From positions 42,755,357 to 42,819,356 of the forward strand of contig JARWKL010000005.1 in the NCBI GenBank assembly GCA_029961685.1: a stretch of DNA of 64,000 nt. The letters run 5' to 3'. The position numbers and the translations under genes were made by a program. This DNA comes from Aristolochia californica. Its lineage: Eukaryota; Streptophyta; Magnoliopsida; Piperales; Aristolochiaceae. Below, piece after piece: positions 12,101-22,215 of this stretch (position 1 is the first letter of the stretch; each line of letters starts with the position of its first letter). Below the pieces are notes generated by a model. It made no database searches, was not told the origin of the DNA, and was given only the letters and a program-made list of their open reading frames with translations.

Positions 12101-15100
12101 AGGAAGAAAATAGAGAAGAAAGAAGAAGGATTGGGAAGAAGAAGATAGAGGAAGACGTGAGAAGGAGAAGAAGAAAGGGAAGAAGAAGAAGGGAGAAAGA
12201 AAGAAAATAGTAGGAGGATTTTATTAATTCATCTTCAAATCTGCAACCAATGTGCTGTTACAATCTATATAATAACTAAAATCAAAATTTAAAACTCAAA
12301 ACAGATAAGGCCAATGTCTTATAAAATCCAGTAAAATCAGGAAATATAAACTAAAAATAAAATAAAAGAGATTATAAAAATAAATAATTTCAACCATAAT
12401 GTGGTGGGTCCACTGGAGCCCAATGGGCATACTGGTGTCCCCCCACAAGTTTTCAAGATCTGTCCTCAACCTGTCTTTATCTCCTCTACCTATATCTTAC
12501 AACCACAAGTATTGTGGTATTGGATGACTTAGTAGTGAACAACTACTTACACAGTCCTTTTTAACCACTAACTTATATCTAGATTTCTGAAGTCAAATGA
12601 AGAATCTAAAAGATAGTCTACACATCTGGCTCCACAAACCACCTGTTCTTTGCTGCCAACTCAGACGGTGCAGAGCCCCCATAATCACTTAAATTGTCTC
12701 TAAAGTGGCAAAAGAAAGTATATGTTGTAATGAAAGCAGAATGGAGAGGCCCACAATGAAGCTACATTTTCTACAATTTCTGAACAAATAAACTACAGGC
12801 ATCAGCATAAGTGGTGTCCATTCAAAGAAACGTCTAATACCAGAGGAATATTGTTAGGCTCAACCTGCCAACAGGGAAATTCTCCAGCAAAGAACCACCA
12901 TCAACTTACTGATCAAATGTTTTCCTCATGCATATTTCACCCCCTCCCCCAACCAAAAGAACTTATATTCCCACTCTACTGTCATCCAACAAAAAGACCT
13001 GCATACTTGGTACAGAAAAAACAAGTTTAAATAAAAGAATGAATAGAAAAAATTAACCCGCAGAGCTCAAACAGTTGTAATGCTGGTCGAGAAAAACACT
13101 TGAAAAATTAAGGATGGAATTAGAGCATTCGTGTCAAAGAGCCAAATGAATGAACAAGCAGTCAAGTGGAATTCACAAAGCAAAAACATACTTGCTACAA
13201 TTGAAAGCTCTTACAAAATGGCTTCTTGGCACCACTGAGGCTCAAATCAAGTTGGACTTACATGACTTGCAAGCATGAACCAAAGCAGATAGTATGCTGC
13301 ACCAGCCCAAGCAGTTTCAGCAAAGACACCAGCAGTCCGTTTGAGTTCTGAAGTTAAAGGTATAATCCGGAAAAATCTGGGAACATATTGTAGCAAGATG
13401 ATGAACAGAAGAGCACTCTTTGTAGCTAATATATCTGAAGCTTTTGATCTTTGAAGGAACCTCCAAACAACTATCTGTTCAAAGTAACAATGCTTTGATA
13501 TCCATTAAAGATTGAAAGAGTAAATTTCAGCAACTAAAACCTGAAAAGCTGTCATCAAATGGCAAAAAAAGTACATTTCATAAAATAAGAATAAAGCCAA
13601 GGCTTCTCAACTCACAATGAATTAGATCCATTCGTTTGAAAAAAGAAAAAGAAAACCAAAACTGTAATCTTAATGTGCTAATGAATCTGCTATAGAATTA
13701 TGATGGGCTGTTTCTTTGCAGGATGTTATGGCAGGTAATGTTTTCCCTTTTGATGTTTATTGATTGAAAGAGTAAATTTCAGCAACAAAAACCTGCAAAG
13801 TTGTCATCATATGGAAAAAAAGTGCATTTCACAAAATAAGAATAAAACAATGGCTTCTCTCTAACTTACAAACTAATTAAAATCCATCTGTTTGAAAAAA
13901 GAAAAAGAGAAACAAAACTGTAATCTTAATGTGCTGATGAATCCACTATAGAATTATGATAGGTTGTTTCTTTGCAGGATGTTATGACAGGGGATATTTT
14001 CCCTTTTGATGTTCATTGATTGATTCTATATTTTTTTTTATTCTCTTTCACATTATAGGTCCTGTCAGGGCCGATTTTGTGTCTTTCTTTCCTCAATGAA
14101 ATTTCATCATTCTCAAAAAAATAAAAAAGAAAGAAAGAAAGAAACTGTCAAAAACCATCAGAATAAAAATAAGAAAGATTTAGAGTTCTTGCCACAAACT
14201 ATAAACCCTCAAGAATTGAACAAACCAAGAAACACCAATTATATTAGAGTTGTGCTAAAATATAATTTTATTAGCAGACTTGAAAATCAGAGTGGAGAAT
14301 CAGAAATCTGAGAGAAAGAGATGAAGTTTCAACCCTTTATCGCCTATTAATAATGTTGTTTCACATCAAATTATTTCACTCTATTTCACTCTCTTAGTTT
14401 TAGTGGGTTCAACAAAATTATAGAATTCAACCTCCCATTACACATTGAACTCCACTAGTTGACAAGTTCCCCTATAATATTAGGACTCTTACAAGTCAGA
14501 AAATATACTCCAATGGTTCCCTTCATGATATATGTCATAGATGCCCAACTTGACACATTTGCATGCACTGCTTTTTTGTAGATTGATGATAATAGAGCTG
14601 ATACTAGTGAGCTTTGGTAAATATACACCTTCAAGCCAACTCTGATAAAAAAAATGCACTAAAGTGCTGACTTATACCACACCTTGTCTAACAAGAAATT
14701 CTTTACAAAGATTCTCAACAGTATATGGCAGTCTAATTGTATCAATAGAATATTATGGCTTTGCAACTACCAAATAAATCCTTGGATCAATTTCATTAAC
14801 CTCATTATGGCAACTCCCCCTCAAGCTAGAGAATACATAAAAGGGAGTCCTCGCTTGAACCAGAAAAATTGAATGAAACATAGTGTGAAGCTTTAAGTTA
14901 CTCTCAATATTTAAATTGTTTAATCTCTACTTGGAAAGCAACATCATTTAAAAAAAGTCTACTTGGACAGCGTCTATGACAGACTGACAGATCCATGTTT
15001 GTAGTCAAACTATACATCAAACTTCAGAGAATATAAAGATCTGCAACCACCAATTTATTCCTCATCATAGTGGCTAATAAAACATGGGCGACAAAAAAAA

Positions 15101-16856
15101 AAAAAAAAACAGAAGAAACTCGGTTAACGTCATAACATGTCAAACAAGATGAAACATCCCATGGTTGCTTGACAATAGCAATGGAAGTTAGAATGGCACA
15201 GTACTATATTAGCTGCAACTCATCATTATGATAAGCAAAGGGGTAAATTCAATTGATTTAAAACACAATAAAATGGTTGTTGACAGAACTTAGCAAAAAT
15301 ACTAAAAAAAAAAAAAAACAATGCCACATCTCATTATCACATGAAATAAAAAAAATATTCCTTCACAGTTTTTCACAACATGATTTTGGCTGATTTAACC
15401 AATCATAACAAAGGTGAAAAGGACAAAACCGAAAAGCCACAGAAACAAAAAGAAACCAGATGTAAAGAACTTAACATAAAACAAAATAGAATGCAAGGTC
15501 TTGTAAACAAAGCTCAAGAGGCTCAAATGATTTCCCTTAACTAGATTTCATGCATTAACAGACATGGCTGAAATTCAAACAAACAGTACAAAAAATGAGA
15601 GCATCTTCAATTCCCAATTGATAAAAGTGCAAGAATTAAATGGACGCGTCTATCTTAAAAGAGATAAAGAATTTGAGGCCACATGCTGTCTAAAAGTAAA
15701 ACTTCAAGCTTAATGGGCATTTAGCATTTTCAAAAAAACTTTGATTCAGAAATAATTATCTGAAAAAAAAGAGATTCAGTAAATAACATTTAAACATGAT
15801 GAATTGAGAAATGAGTTGAATTTCAAACCTGAGGAACAGGCAGAACAGCTAGGAAGTCTACAATGAAGAGTCTTCTCAGGTAACGTTTTGCTATCTGAGG
15901 AGGGTCAATCACTAGTTCACCTCTACCAAAAACTCGGGAAGATGGAGCAATATAAGCGGTACGGAATTGGAGGAACATGCGGATAACATAAAAAGCATCA
16001 ATTACTGTCCGGAGAGTCGTAGATGTGACTGCTAACTTCCAATCTATCCCAAGGCAACTTGAATAATTATCAACCATTGGGAGAAAGAAAAACAATGGAT
16101 CTACTGATACAGCCAGGATACAAGATATTACAAAAAGTCTATTCCATATTTGAAGGAATTTATCTTGAGGATTGAATATCTTCTTTTCGGACACCTTAAG
16201 ATCTTCTGCAAAAACTGCCTTAGAAACCCCAAACCGAAGAGAGCGGCCAATTGACTTTAGCCGATCTGAGCCCTTTCTCATCCCTCTCCTAAATGACTTA
16301 GATGGTTTGGAGGATCTGGGTCCACGGCCCAATCCCTCTATGCCGAATCCACATCTATTCATACCAGCCACATCAGATGAAAAGGACGCTGTGGAGTCCA
16401 AATCATCCAACCTAATGAAAAAAAAGAAGGAATCTCAGCATCAGCAATGATGGGTTTCATCAAAGAAGCAACTTTTAAAAAGGAACCAGAAAGAAAGGAA
16501 GAGGACAGATAAATAATCTAGGAATGAAGGGATTTGATGTGCAAACACAAACTACACGTCATCATCCAAGGATTGAAATGTCAACAGCGAAGAACTCAAT
16601 GGCATAAATCAAACAGCAAGCAACTGTAGAGGGAAAGGTTTTTGGAAAAAGGCTACTAAAAAATGAACTTCCATATGCAATGAAAAGTCAATTGCACAAA
16701 TAACTCCACCCATGATTATTCAGCCATGGACAAATGTGTAAACACTATCAGTTTCCGTATATAAACTTAAATCAAGTAATAAGAATCAAGATACCTCACA
16801 AATTTCTCTTTGTGGCCCCCCATATACTGTGATTTGTACCCACCGCAATTGAACAT
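9134..16856 (-). CDS. Cyclic-nucleotide-gated ion channel, group II (CNGC5/6-like)
   Basis: Seven coding exons: 16856-16795, 16411-15829, 13474-13262, 11153-10855, 10365-10254, 10160-9924, 9841-9134; 2214 nt, 737 aa. Plant CNGCs are plasma-membrane Ca2+-permeable channels regulated by cyclic nucleotides and calmodulin. The N-terminus contains KFVRLDDLDS and KSIGRSLRFG, typical of the CNGC5/6/7/8/9 clade. S1 is near residues 75-95. The pore is WWGLQNLSTLGQG (about 379-391) with the plant filter GLQN. S6 is about 400-422. A C-linker with EEMRVKRRDSEQWMHHR follows. The cyclic-nucleotide domain starts near 504, with the phosphate-binding cassette GEELLTWAL at 575-583 and an IQ motif FIQAAWRRY at 647-655. 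A poly-Glu run (about 667-680) is encoded by a TTC microsatellite. Introns 2 (2354 bp) and 3 (2108 bp) are large. The start was chosen because the first exon restores the conserved N-terminus and splices in frame. Confidence 0.93.
11885..12010 (+). mobile_element. tRNA-derived SINE-like fragment
   Basis: TTTGGCTCAATGG (11898-11910) resembles a pol III A box, and GGATTCAAGTTTC (11932-11944) resembles a B box about 22 bp further on, as in tRNA-related plant SINEs. A TA-rich stretch follows near 11985-12000. The element lies in CNGC intron 3, antisense to the gene. No target duplication was established. Confidence 0.45.
12085..12215. repeat. Purine-rich GAA/GAAG low-complexity tract
   Basis: About 130 bp made almost only of A and G (AGAAG, GAAGAAG, GGAAG units) inside CNGC intron 3; it is polypyrimidine in the direction of transcription. 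No coding function is inferred. Confidence 0.85.
13511..14021. repeat. ~252-bp tandem duplication in CNGC intron 2
   Basis: ATTGAAAGAGTAAATTTCAGCAAC begins at 13511 and again at 13763. The two ~252-bp units stay alignable to GGATGTTATG(G/A)CAGG and TTTTCCCTTTTGATGTT. They differ by scattered substitutions and short indels, so the duplication is moderately old. It lies just upstream (in transcript sense) of the acceptor of exon 3 at 13475. Confidence 0.88.
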
Positions 16857-16866
16857 TTTGCACAAC

Positions 16867-16874
16867 CATGTAAG
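16867..16874 (-). promoter_or_regulatory. Out-of-frame upstream AUG in the CNGC leader
   Basis: An ATG at 16869-16867 lies 13 nt before the assigned CNGC start (16856) in a different frame. Its reading frame runs past the main ATG, across the 16795/16411 splice, and ends at TGA just inside exon 2 after about 27 codons. A splice acceptor (CTGTAG) ends at 16875, so this leader segment probably starts at 16874. If retained, the uAUG would reduce main-frame initiation. Confidence 0.4.
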
Positions 16875-17975
16875 CTACAGCGGACATAAAAAGCCATATA
16901 TCATTTTCACAATGGCATCCACAGAGCAGACTAAAATTCTAGTTCAAAGTTGTAGTGGTGTATCTGATATCAGAAATATTAAACCTCCTGCACCAACAAT
17001 GCCCAGCAGATGTAAGAAAGAAAGCTGTGATCTCAACCTAATAAATAGTTACCGGTGTGTGTATGTATATATATATATTTAGAAGATGGTATAAATGGTA
17101 TGCCTCTCATGCTTTCTTTAAATTTTTTTTGAACAATATGTCTCAAGTGATTGGCAGAAGTCATAAAAATTTACAAGCATTGTGTTCGAAATATTTAAGG
17201 GCCTTACCTTGGATTAAAACTCCATACACAAGTAGGTAGCACCTGCTCTAGTCTATGTGAAGTCACTTTAATTTGCAGCAAAAAAGCCATGTAAACAAGT
17301 ATCTTAGACCCAAACAACAAACAGAACAAATATACGAAACCTCCCATACAAAGTGGAACTTTCTCTGATAAAATCACAAACTATTTTTGAAGGTTGATCT
17401 TTTCAGATCCCATTCAAAGCAGAATGGAAGAGAATTCATGCACTGACTGCAATACAGTTAGTACAAGGCTGATGATGATTTTTGGTTGAGATTGAGTAGA
17501 AGCACAGAAAAAAATTAGTTCCAATAACAAAAGTTTAATGCATTGAAAGCACCACCTAAATGAGAAGGAACTGAGTAGAGGGAAAGAAAAGGGAAATAAA
17601 ATGGCCAGTTTTTCGTGTGAAAAAAAAAAGTCTCTACGTGTACTAGAGAAACCTTTTCTTTATCTTCAGTGTTTTTGCTACTTCTTCTCCAGCGAACAAA
17701 CTGAGAGATAAACTTTTTTTTTTTTTTTGAAGGGATAATAAACATAATAAACTCATTGACATTCTTTAACCAATTTATGAAGTGAAGTTTGTTAGGTAAA
17801 TTATGTGCAGCTATAACTGACATTTAAATCCATGTGAAGCTTTCAAGAAAAATAGTATGCATATCTAAGTAATAACAAAAAAAGTTTGAAGATGGCTACC
17901 CAAGCTCTCACCCTTCCTCAAGATTATAGGGGCTGCCCCTCTTATTAATCTCTTGTACTTTCATTGCCTTGTTTT

Positions 17976-18033
<58 letters not shown>

Positions 18034-18128
18034 CATCCATCCATCCATCTACCCATCCACCCATCCATCTATCCACCCATCCATCTATCCATCCATTCAT
18101 CTATCTATCTATGTATCTATCTATCTAA
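17976..18128. repeat. Compound microsatellite (TC)n-(CCAT/TATC)n
   Basis: A long TC dinucleotide run (to about 18028) passes directly into CCAT and then CTAT-type tetranucleotides. The open frame reading Ser-Leu and His-Pro repeats across it is an artefact of the repeat. Confidence 0.95.
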
Positions 18129-18528
18129 TCTTTTTTCCCCTTGTTTTTTGTGGGGGAGGGGGGCTGTGCCTCTGCCTCTTTTTCTTTTTCTTGTCTCTTT
18201 TACCTTGATATAATTTCTCATCATTCAAAAAAGAAGTGCAAAAAGCAAACAAATCAACACCAATTTTTTTAAAAAAGTTGCAATAGAAATCTCAAAGCCA
18301 CTATGAAAAACAAGAAGTACAGAGCAGGCAGTATACTATTGTTCTGGTGGATGGAATAAGGGAGGGAACAAAAATAAAAGCCAAGAATAAGCCGCATTGA
18401 CAAATTCCAATGAAAATTGACCAAGGGAATGACACAAAGCAAAACTCTACATATTGATTGGATAAATTAAATAAGAAAATAACTCAGCCTAGTGCACCAA
18501 TAGGGTAGATGCCACTCTAAGGTCCTGT

Positions 18529-19852
18529 GTTAGTGCACTCTGAAAGTGAAAGTAAAGCACTAGTGAAAATAACCAAAAACCTGTTAGTGTGCATTGTAAG
18601 TGGCGTGTGAAAGTGAAATCACTCCCTAAGGCTAGTGAATTCACTTGCAGTCGCGTGCTCACTCTTTCTCTCACTCTTGGTTTGCTCATTCTGCCCTCTC
18701 ACTCTTGCATTTAGATATTATAAAATTAATTATTTGTGTAAGTATTTTATTTTAAATATTTAATTAAATTAACAAATCTTAATTTACTTTTTATATTATT
18801 TATTAGTTAAAAAGTTGAAATTTATCTTAGTTTATTAACAGAATAGTTAAATAGAATCATGTTATAAAAATTAAATCAATCAGAATAATTTTATTTATAT
18901 AAATTCATGATTTTAATATTATATTTATAATTTAAGAGTGAGAATTTAGATATTACAAAAGCAAAAATTTGATTAAATATTTGGATATTATGAAAGTAAG
19001 TATTTGTTTAATCATTTTTTTACAGATATTATTTAAAAAAATAATAAATTTTATTTTTATAAATTATTTATTAATTTAAAACAAGTTAAATTTTTTTTTA
19101 GTTTAGTCAAATAAAACTATTTAAAATAAAATTTAAATCTATTCAAGTAATTTTAAATGATCAAATAATATTTTTTATATTAATTCCTTATTTTTATATT
19201 ATATTTAATGACTATTTTAAGAGTGAGAAAATAGACATTGTAAAATTAATAATTTGATTAACATTTAGATATTATAAAATTAAGGACTTTTAATTATTTT
19301 ATTTTATATATATTAATTAAATAAATAATTTTAAATTATTTTAAATTAATTAATTTAAAACAAAGTAAATTATATTTTAGTTTAACTAAATAAAGCTATC
19401 TATTAAATCCATAAAATTAATTTGGTATAATAAAATACCCTTTTTTATTTACATAAATTTATTTTTTTATATTATATTTAATTAATATTTTAAAAGTGAG
19501 AATTTAGATATTAAAAGTAACAATTTGATTAAGCATTAAGACATTATAAAAGTAAATTTTATTTTAAGTATTTTATTTTTATATATTTAATTAATTAATT
19601 AAGAATTTATTTTTTAAAATTATTTATTAATTCAGACAAGCTAAAATCTATCTTAACTTATTAAGAAAAAAATTAAATAAAAACTATCTTATAAAAGTTA
19701 AATCTAATTTATTAATAAATTTCATATGTACTTTTCACTATACACTAACACAAAAAATTACATTTCACTATATTTTTTATTGCTCAAACAAAAAGTATTT
19801 CGCTTTCACTTCCATTTTCACTAGGTAATTCATTTTCAAAGTACACTACCCT
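18529..19852. mobile_element. Non-autonomous inverted-ended element, family B copy
   Basis: The left end reads GTTAGTGCACTCTGAAAGTGAA; the reverse complement of the right end reads GGTAGTGTACTTTGAAAATG, about 80% identical over 22 bp. Both ends carry subterminal GTGAAAGTGAAA and CTAGTGAAAAT repeats in inverted order. A short CT-rich patch (about 18650-18715) is followed by about 1 kb of extremely AT-rich DNA with no open frame. No transposase is present. The target-site duplication could not be fixed, so the superfamily is unassigned. Confidence 0.6.
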
Positions 19853-20085
19853 CCTACACAAGATTTAGTAAAGAAACAACGTCCAAAGCCAACAACCATC
19901 CCATGAGCATTTTTATGGTATGAGAATGAGACCATTGTAGCAGAAGATACAAAACTCACATACTGCCCTAGATTCAACAACAGGCATTGCAAATGCAGCT
20001 CAAGAAAGAACCAACAATTCTCATTATAACCAAATCGAATTGATGCATGAAATTAGAGAGAGTGAAGAATATGAGAAAGCATCAC

Positions 20086-20500
20086 CTGCTTGTTTGTCGT
20101 CTTCGATTTGTTTTTCTTCGCTTCAATCACTGTAGAATGAGATCCATTTGCATTAAAAGGAAGATGGAATAAAAGTAAAATGCCGTAAGGTCAGCCATTA
20201 ACAGGGAAGAAAATGCAGCAGCAAGTATCTCGATTATACGGAATTATGTATTGTGGAAAATGGGAATTTTGGGCAGAGGCGTTCCTTTCTTCCATGACAA
20301 GAAGAAAAGAGAAGGTCGATGTCATACCATTCCCTATATTTAGGAGCCACTTCCATCAACGGGGCAGGTCTAATCTCGCTTGCGAAAAAGCAGACCCATG
20401 GAGGAGACCTGCTATCTTTCTTCACGATAATGTCCAAAAAATCTATCAAAATGCAATTCCCATAACCATCGTCTTCGAAATAGTCAATCCCTCCGCTCCC
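20086..20500 (-). other. Candidate non-coding first exon and promoter of the CNGC gene
   Basis: On the minus strand a donor CAG|GTGAT follows an A/G-rich leader-like stretch (about 20086-20140). This fits a 5'-UTR exon joining to the acceptor ending at 16875. The transcription start cannot be placed. Open frames on both strands at 20213-20587 have no family features and are treated as chance. RNA-seq would be decisive. Confidence 0.3.
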
Positions 20501-20981
20501 TTCTCGGCCTTTTGTCGACCATTAATCCTTCCTTCCTATCTTCTCTCTATAATCGAGAGAGCTCCAACCAACGAACCCGTCGTTTGATTTGACTCTCGTG
20601 GCTTCCGTTAGTATATTTAATAATGCTAAAAATAGTATCTGCAACTGCATTGACCTAAATTCTCAACCCATCTCTCGAGGAATCAAATGCCTTCGACTGA
20701 ATGAGTTGATCTAATACGAAAAATCATATGGTGCTAAACGAAAAAGCCCTTTCACATATTTCGACTTTTCGTATTTGATCAGCCCTCCTAATCTTAAAAA
20801 GATGTCCATATGTAAGCTAAGCATATTCATTTACATCACAAATTCATAATATAATCAAAGGGAAAATTGAAATTACCAATGGGATTCACAGCGAAGTTAT
20901 ACACGTCTAATTGAATCGAACCAGGAAAAGATTTGATCGACAATAGCTCTCGTCACAAGCAGGATGAAACCATTGAAACAA

Positions 20982-21320
20982 CTAAAAGGCCTGTAAGACA
21001 GGCCTCTTTCCAAGCCTCTTGATCTCCTTATCCATTTGACCAGTGAGCATTAAACCAAACATTTTGCAGTCACAGAGGAGGGACCAAAACGGATGACCGA
21101 AGGTCGCCGGAACATTCCCTTCGACGAAGAAGTGGCTGTACCAAGCAAATCCGTAGGCAAAGAAAGGAGCGAGCAGAACAAACCACCATCTGACGATCAA
21201 AGAGTTAATCAACAAAAAAATGGCGGTGAGGGTGCCAAAGAAATGCCAACGACGAGTCAAGGACTTAGAGTGTTGGCTGACGTAGAAGGGCCAGAACTCT
21301 TCCAAGCTTCTGAAGTTCAT
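20982..21320 (-). CDS. Mpo1/YGL010w-like (DUF962) membrane protein
   Basis: Intronless 112-aa protein; ATG at 21320. The DUF962 family includes yeast Mpo1, an Fe(II)-dependent ER dioxygenase that alpha-oxidises 2-hydroxy fatty acids during phytosphingosine breakdown. The conserved His set of the family is visible: H17 and H26 (YVSQHSKSLTRRWHF), H63 (WYSHFFVEGN) and H76 (FGHPFWSL). Two hydrophobic segments lie at about 28-41 and 44-60. The protein ends GKRPVLQAF. It is shorter than the four-helix Mpo1 type but matches the short form of the family. Function in this plant is inferred from the family only. It sits between the CNGC promoter region and the kinase gene, on the same strand. Confidence 0.88.
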   Translation of the reverse strand: MNFRSLEEFWPFYVSQHSKSLTRRWHFFGTLTAIFLLINSLIVRWWFVLLAPFFAYGFAWYSHFFVEGNVPATFGHPFWSLLCDCKMFGLMLTGQMDKEIKRLGKRPVLQAF

Positions 21321-22215
21321 GTCTTTGAGAGAGAATCCTAATATCGAACCGAGGAGGCGAAGTTACTTGTTCTTCTGGGATCTAGCGATGGGTTCAAGAA
21401 AAAAGCCCTAACCCGTATTGGATCTGAATAAGGCGAATTTTTGTTCTAGTGCGGGTTCAGACCACTTTGGGCGTCGACTGACTTCCTCTTTCAATAGAAC
21501 AAAAACTCAGAAACAACCGAATTGGGTCTGTTTTTGGAGTTCCCAACAGATGGAATACAAGGAAAAAACCTGATCAGAGTCTACTCTGCTTTCCGATTCT
21601 TTTACTGATTGATCTTTCTTCGACTGATCTGAATATCCGATTCCTTTCGACGATTCTGCTAAGATAATATGCTAGGAGAATCAATCAAAAGGAAGTGATA
21701 CCCTTGCGCACCTTTCTCGACAGAGGGCCAGGGTTTCGGCGAAGAATTCAAGGAACGTCGATGTGAGTTTCTGAGAGCGCCACAATACTAAAGTGAGAAA
21801 GAAACTTAAGCCACAAGCAAGTGGAGACGATTTGTCTGAGCAGTTCTTACTTGGTTTGGCCCAATCATAGCCAGAATTCTTCTGTAGTAACGAGTCTTGA
21901 AAACCAAGTTGCAGAAGACGAAGTCTGACCGGTGAGTGAAACGATGGGCATTTGACCGGTGAGATTAGAGTTTTGACTATATCATATTTGGATAAATGAT
22001 GGCTCAAAATCAACTTGAATGTAGATCAAGTTTGATTATAAAACCGATTACTTTCGCTGGTTTGCTAATGATTTGTGCACAATATTACCCTTTCCATTTA
22101 CAATCAGGCGAGCCTTTGCGCCTCGCGCAAATTTGGCGGTAAAAACAAAAAATAAAAAATAAAAATAAAGCAGGATAAAAAAAGAAACTATATTGCGCGG
22201 CAATCGTCCCAACTC
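21321..22215. other. Intergenic, promoter of DUF962 gene and 3' flank of kinase gene
   Basis: No supported gene. The open frame at 21681-22013 (minus) has no recognisable domain and atypical composition. The DUF962 leader probably begins near 21340-21450. The last ~130 bp are the 3' UTR of the kinase gene. Confidence 0.5.

Larger units (their letters stand above)
16875..20085 (-). other. Probable 5'-UTR intron of the CNGC gene, repeat-rich
   Basis: No coding exon found. The stretch holds a compound microsatellite (17976-18128) and an AT-rich family-B element (18529-19852). It is read as an intron because an acceptor ends at 16875 and a good donor (CAG|GTGAT) lies at 20086/20085 on the same strand. 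Open frames here look random. Confidence 0.4.

Noticed and set aside
17953..18213. Open frame with Ser-Leu and His-Pro repeats
   Set aside because: It is the translated (TC)n and CCAT/CTAT microsatellite.
21681..22013. 110-codon minus-strand frame between the DUF962 and kinase genes
   Set aside because: No recognisable domain and no link by splicing to either neighbour; likely chance in a promoter/3' region.
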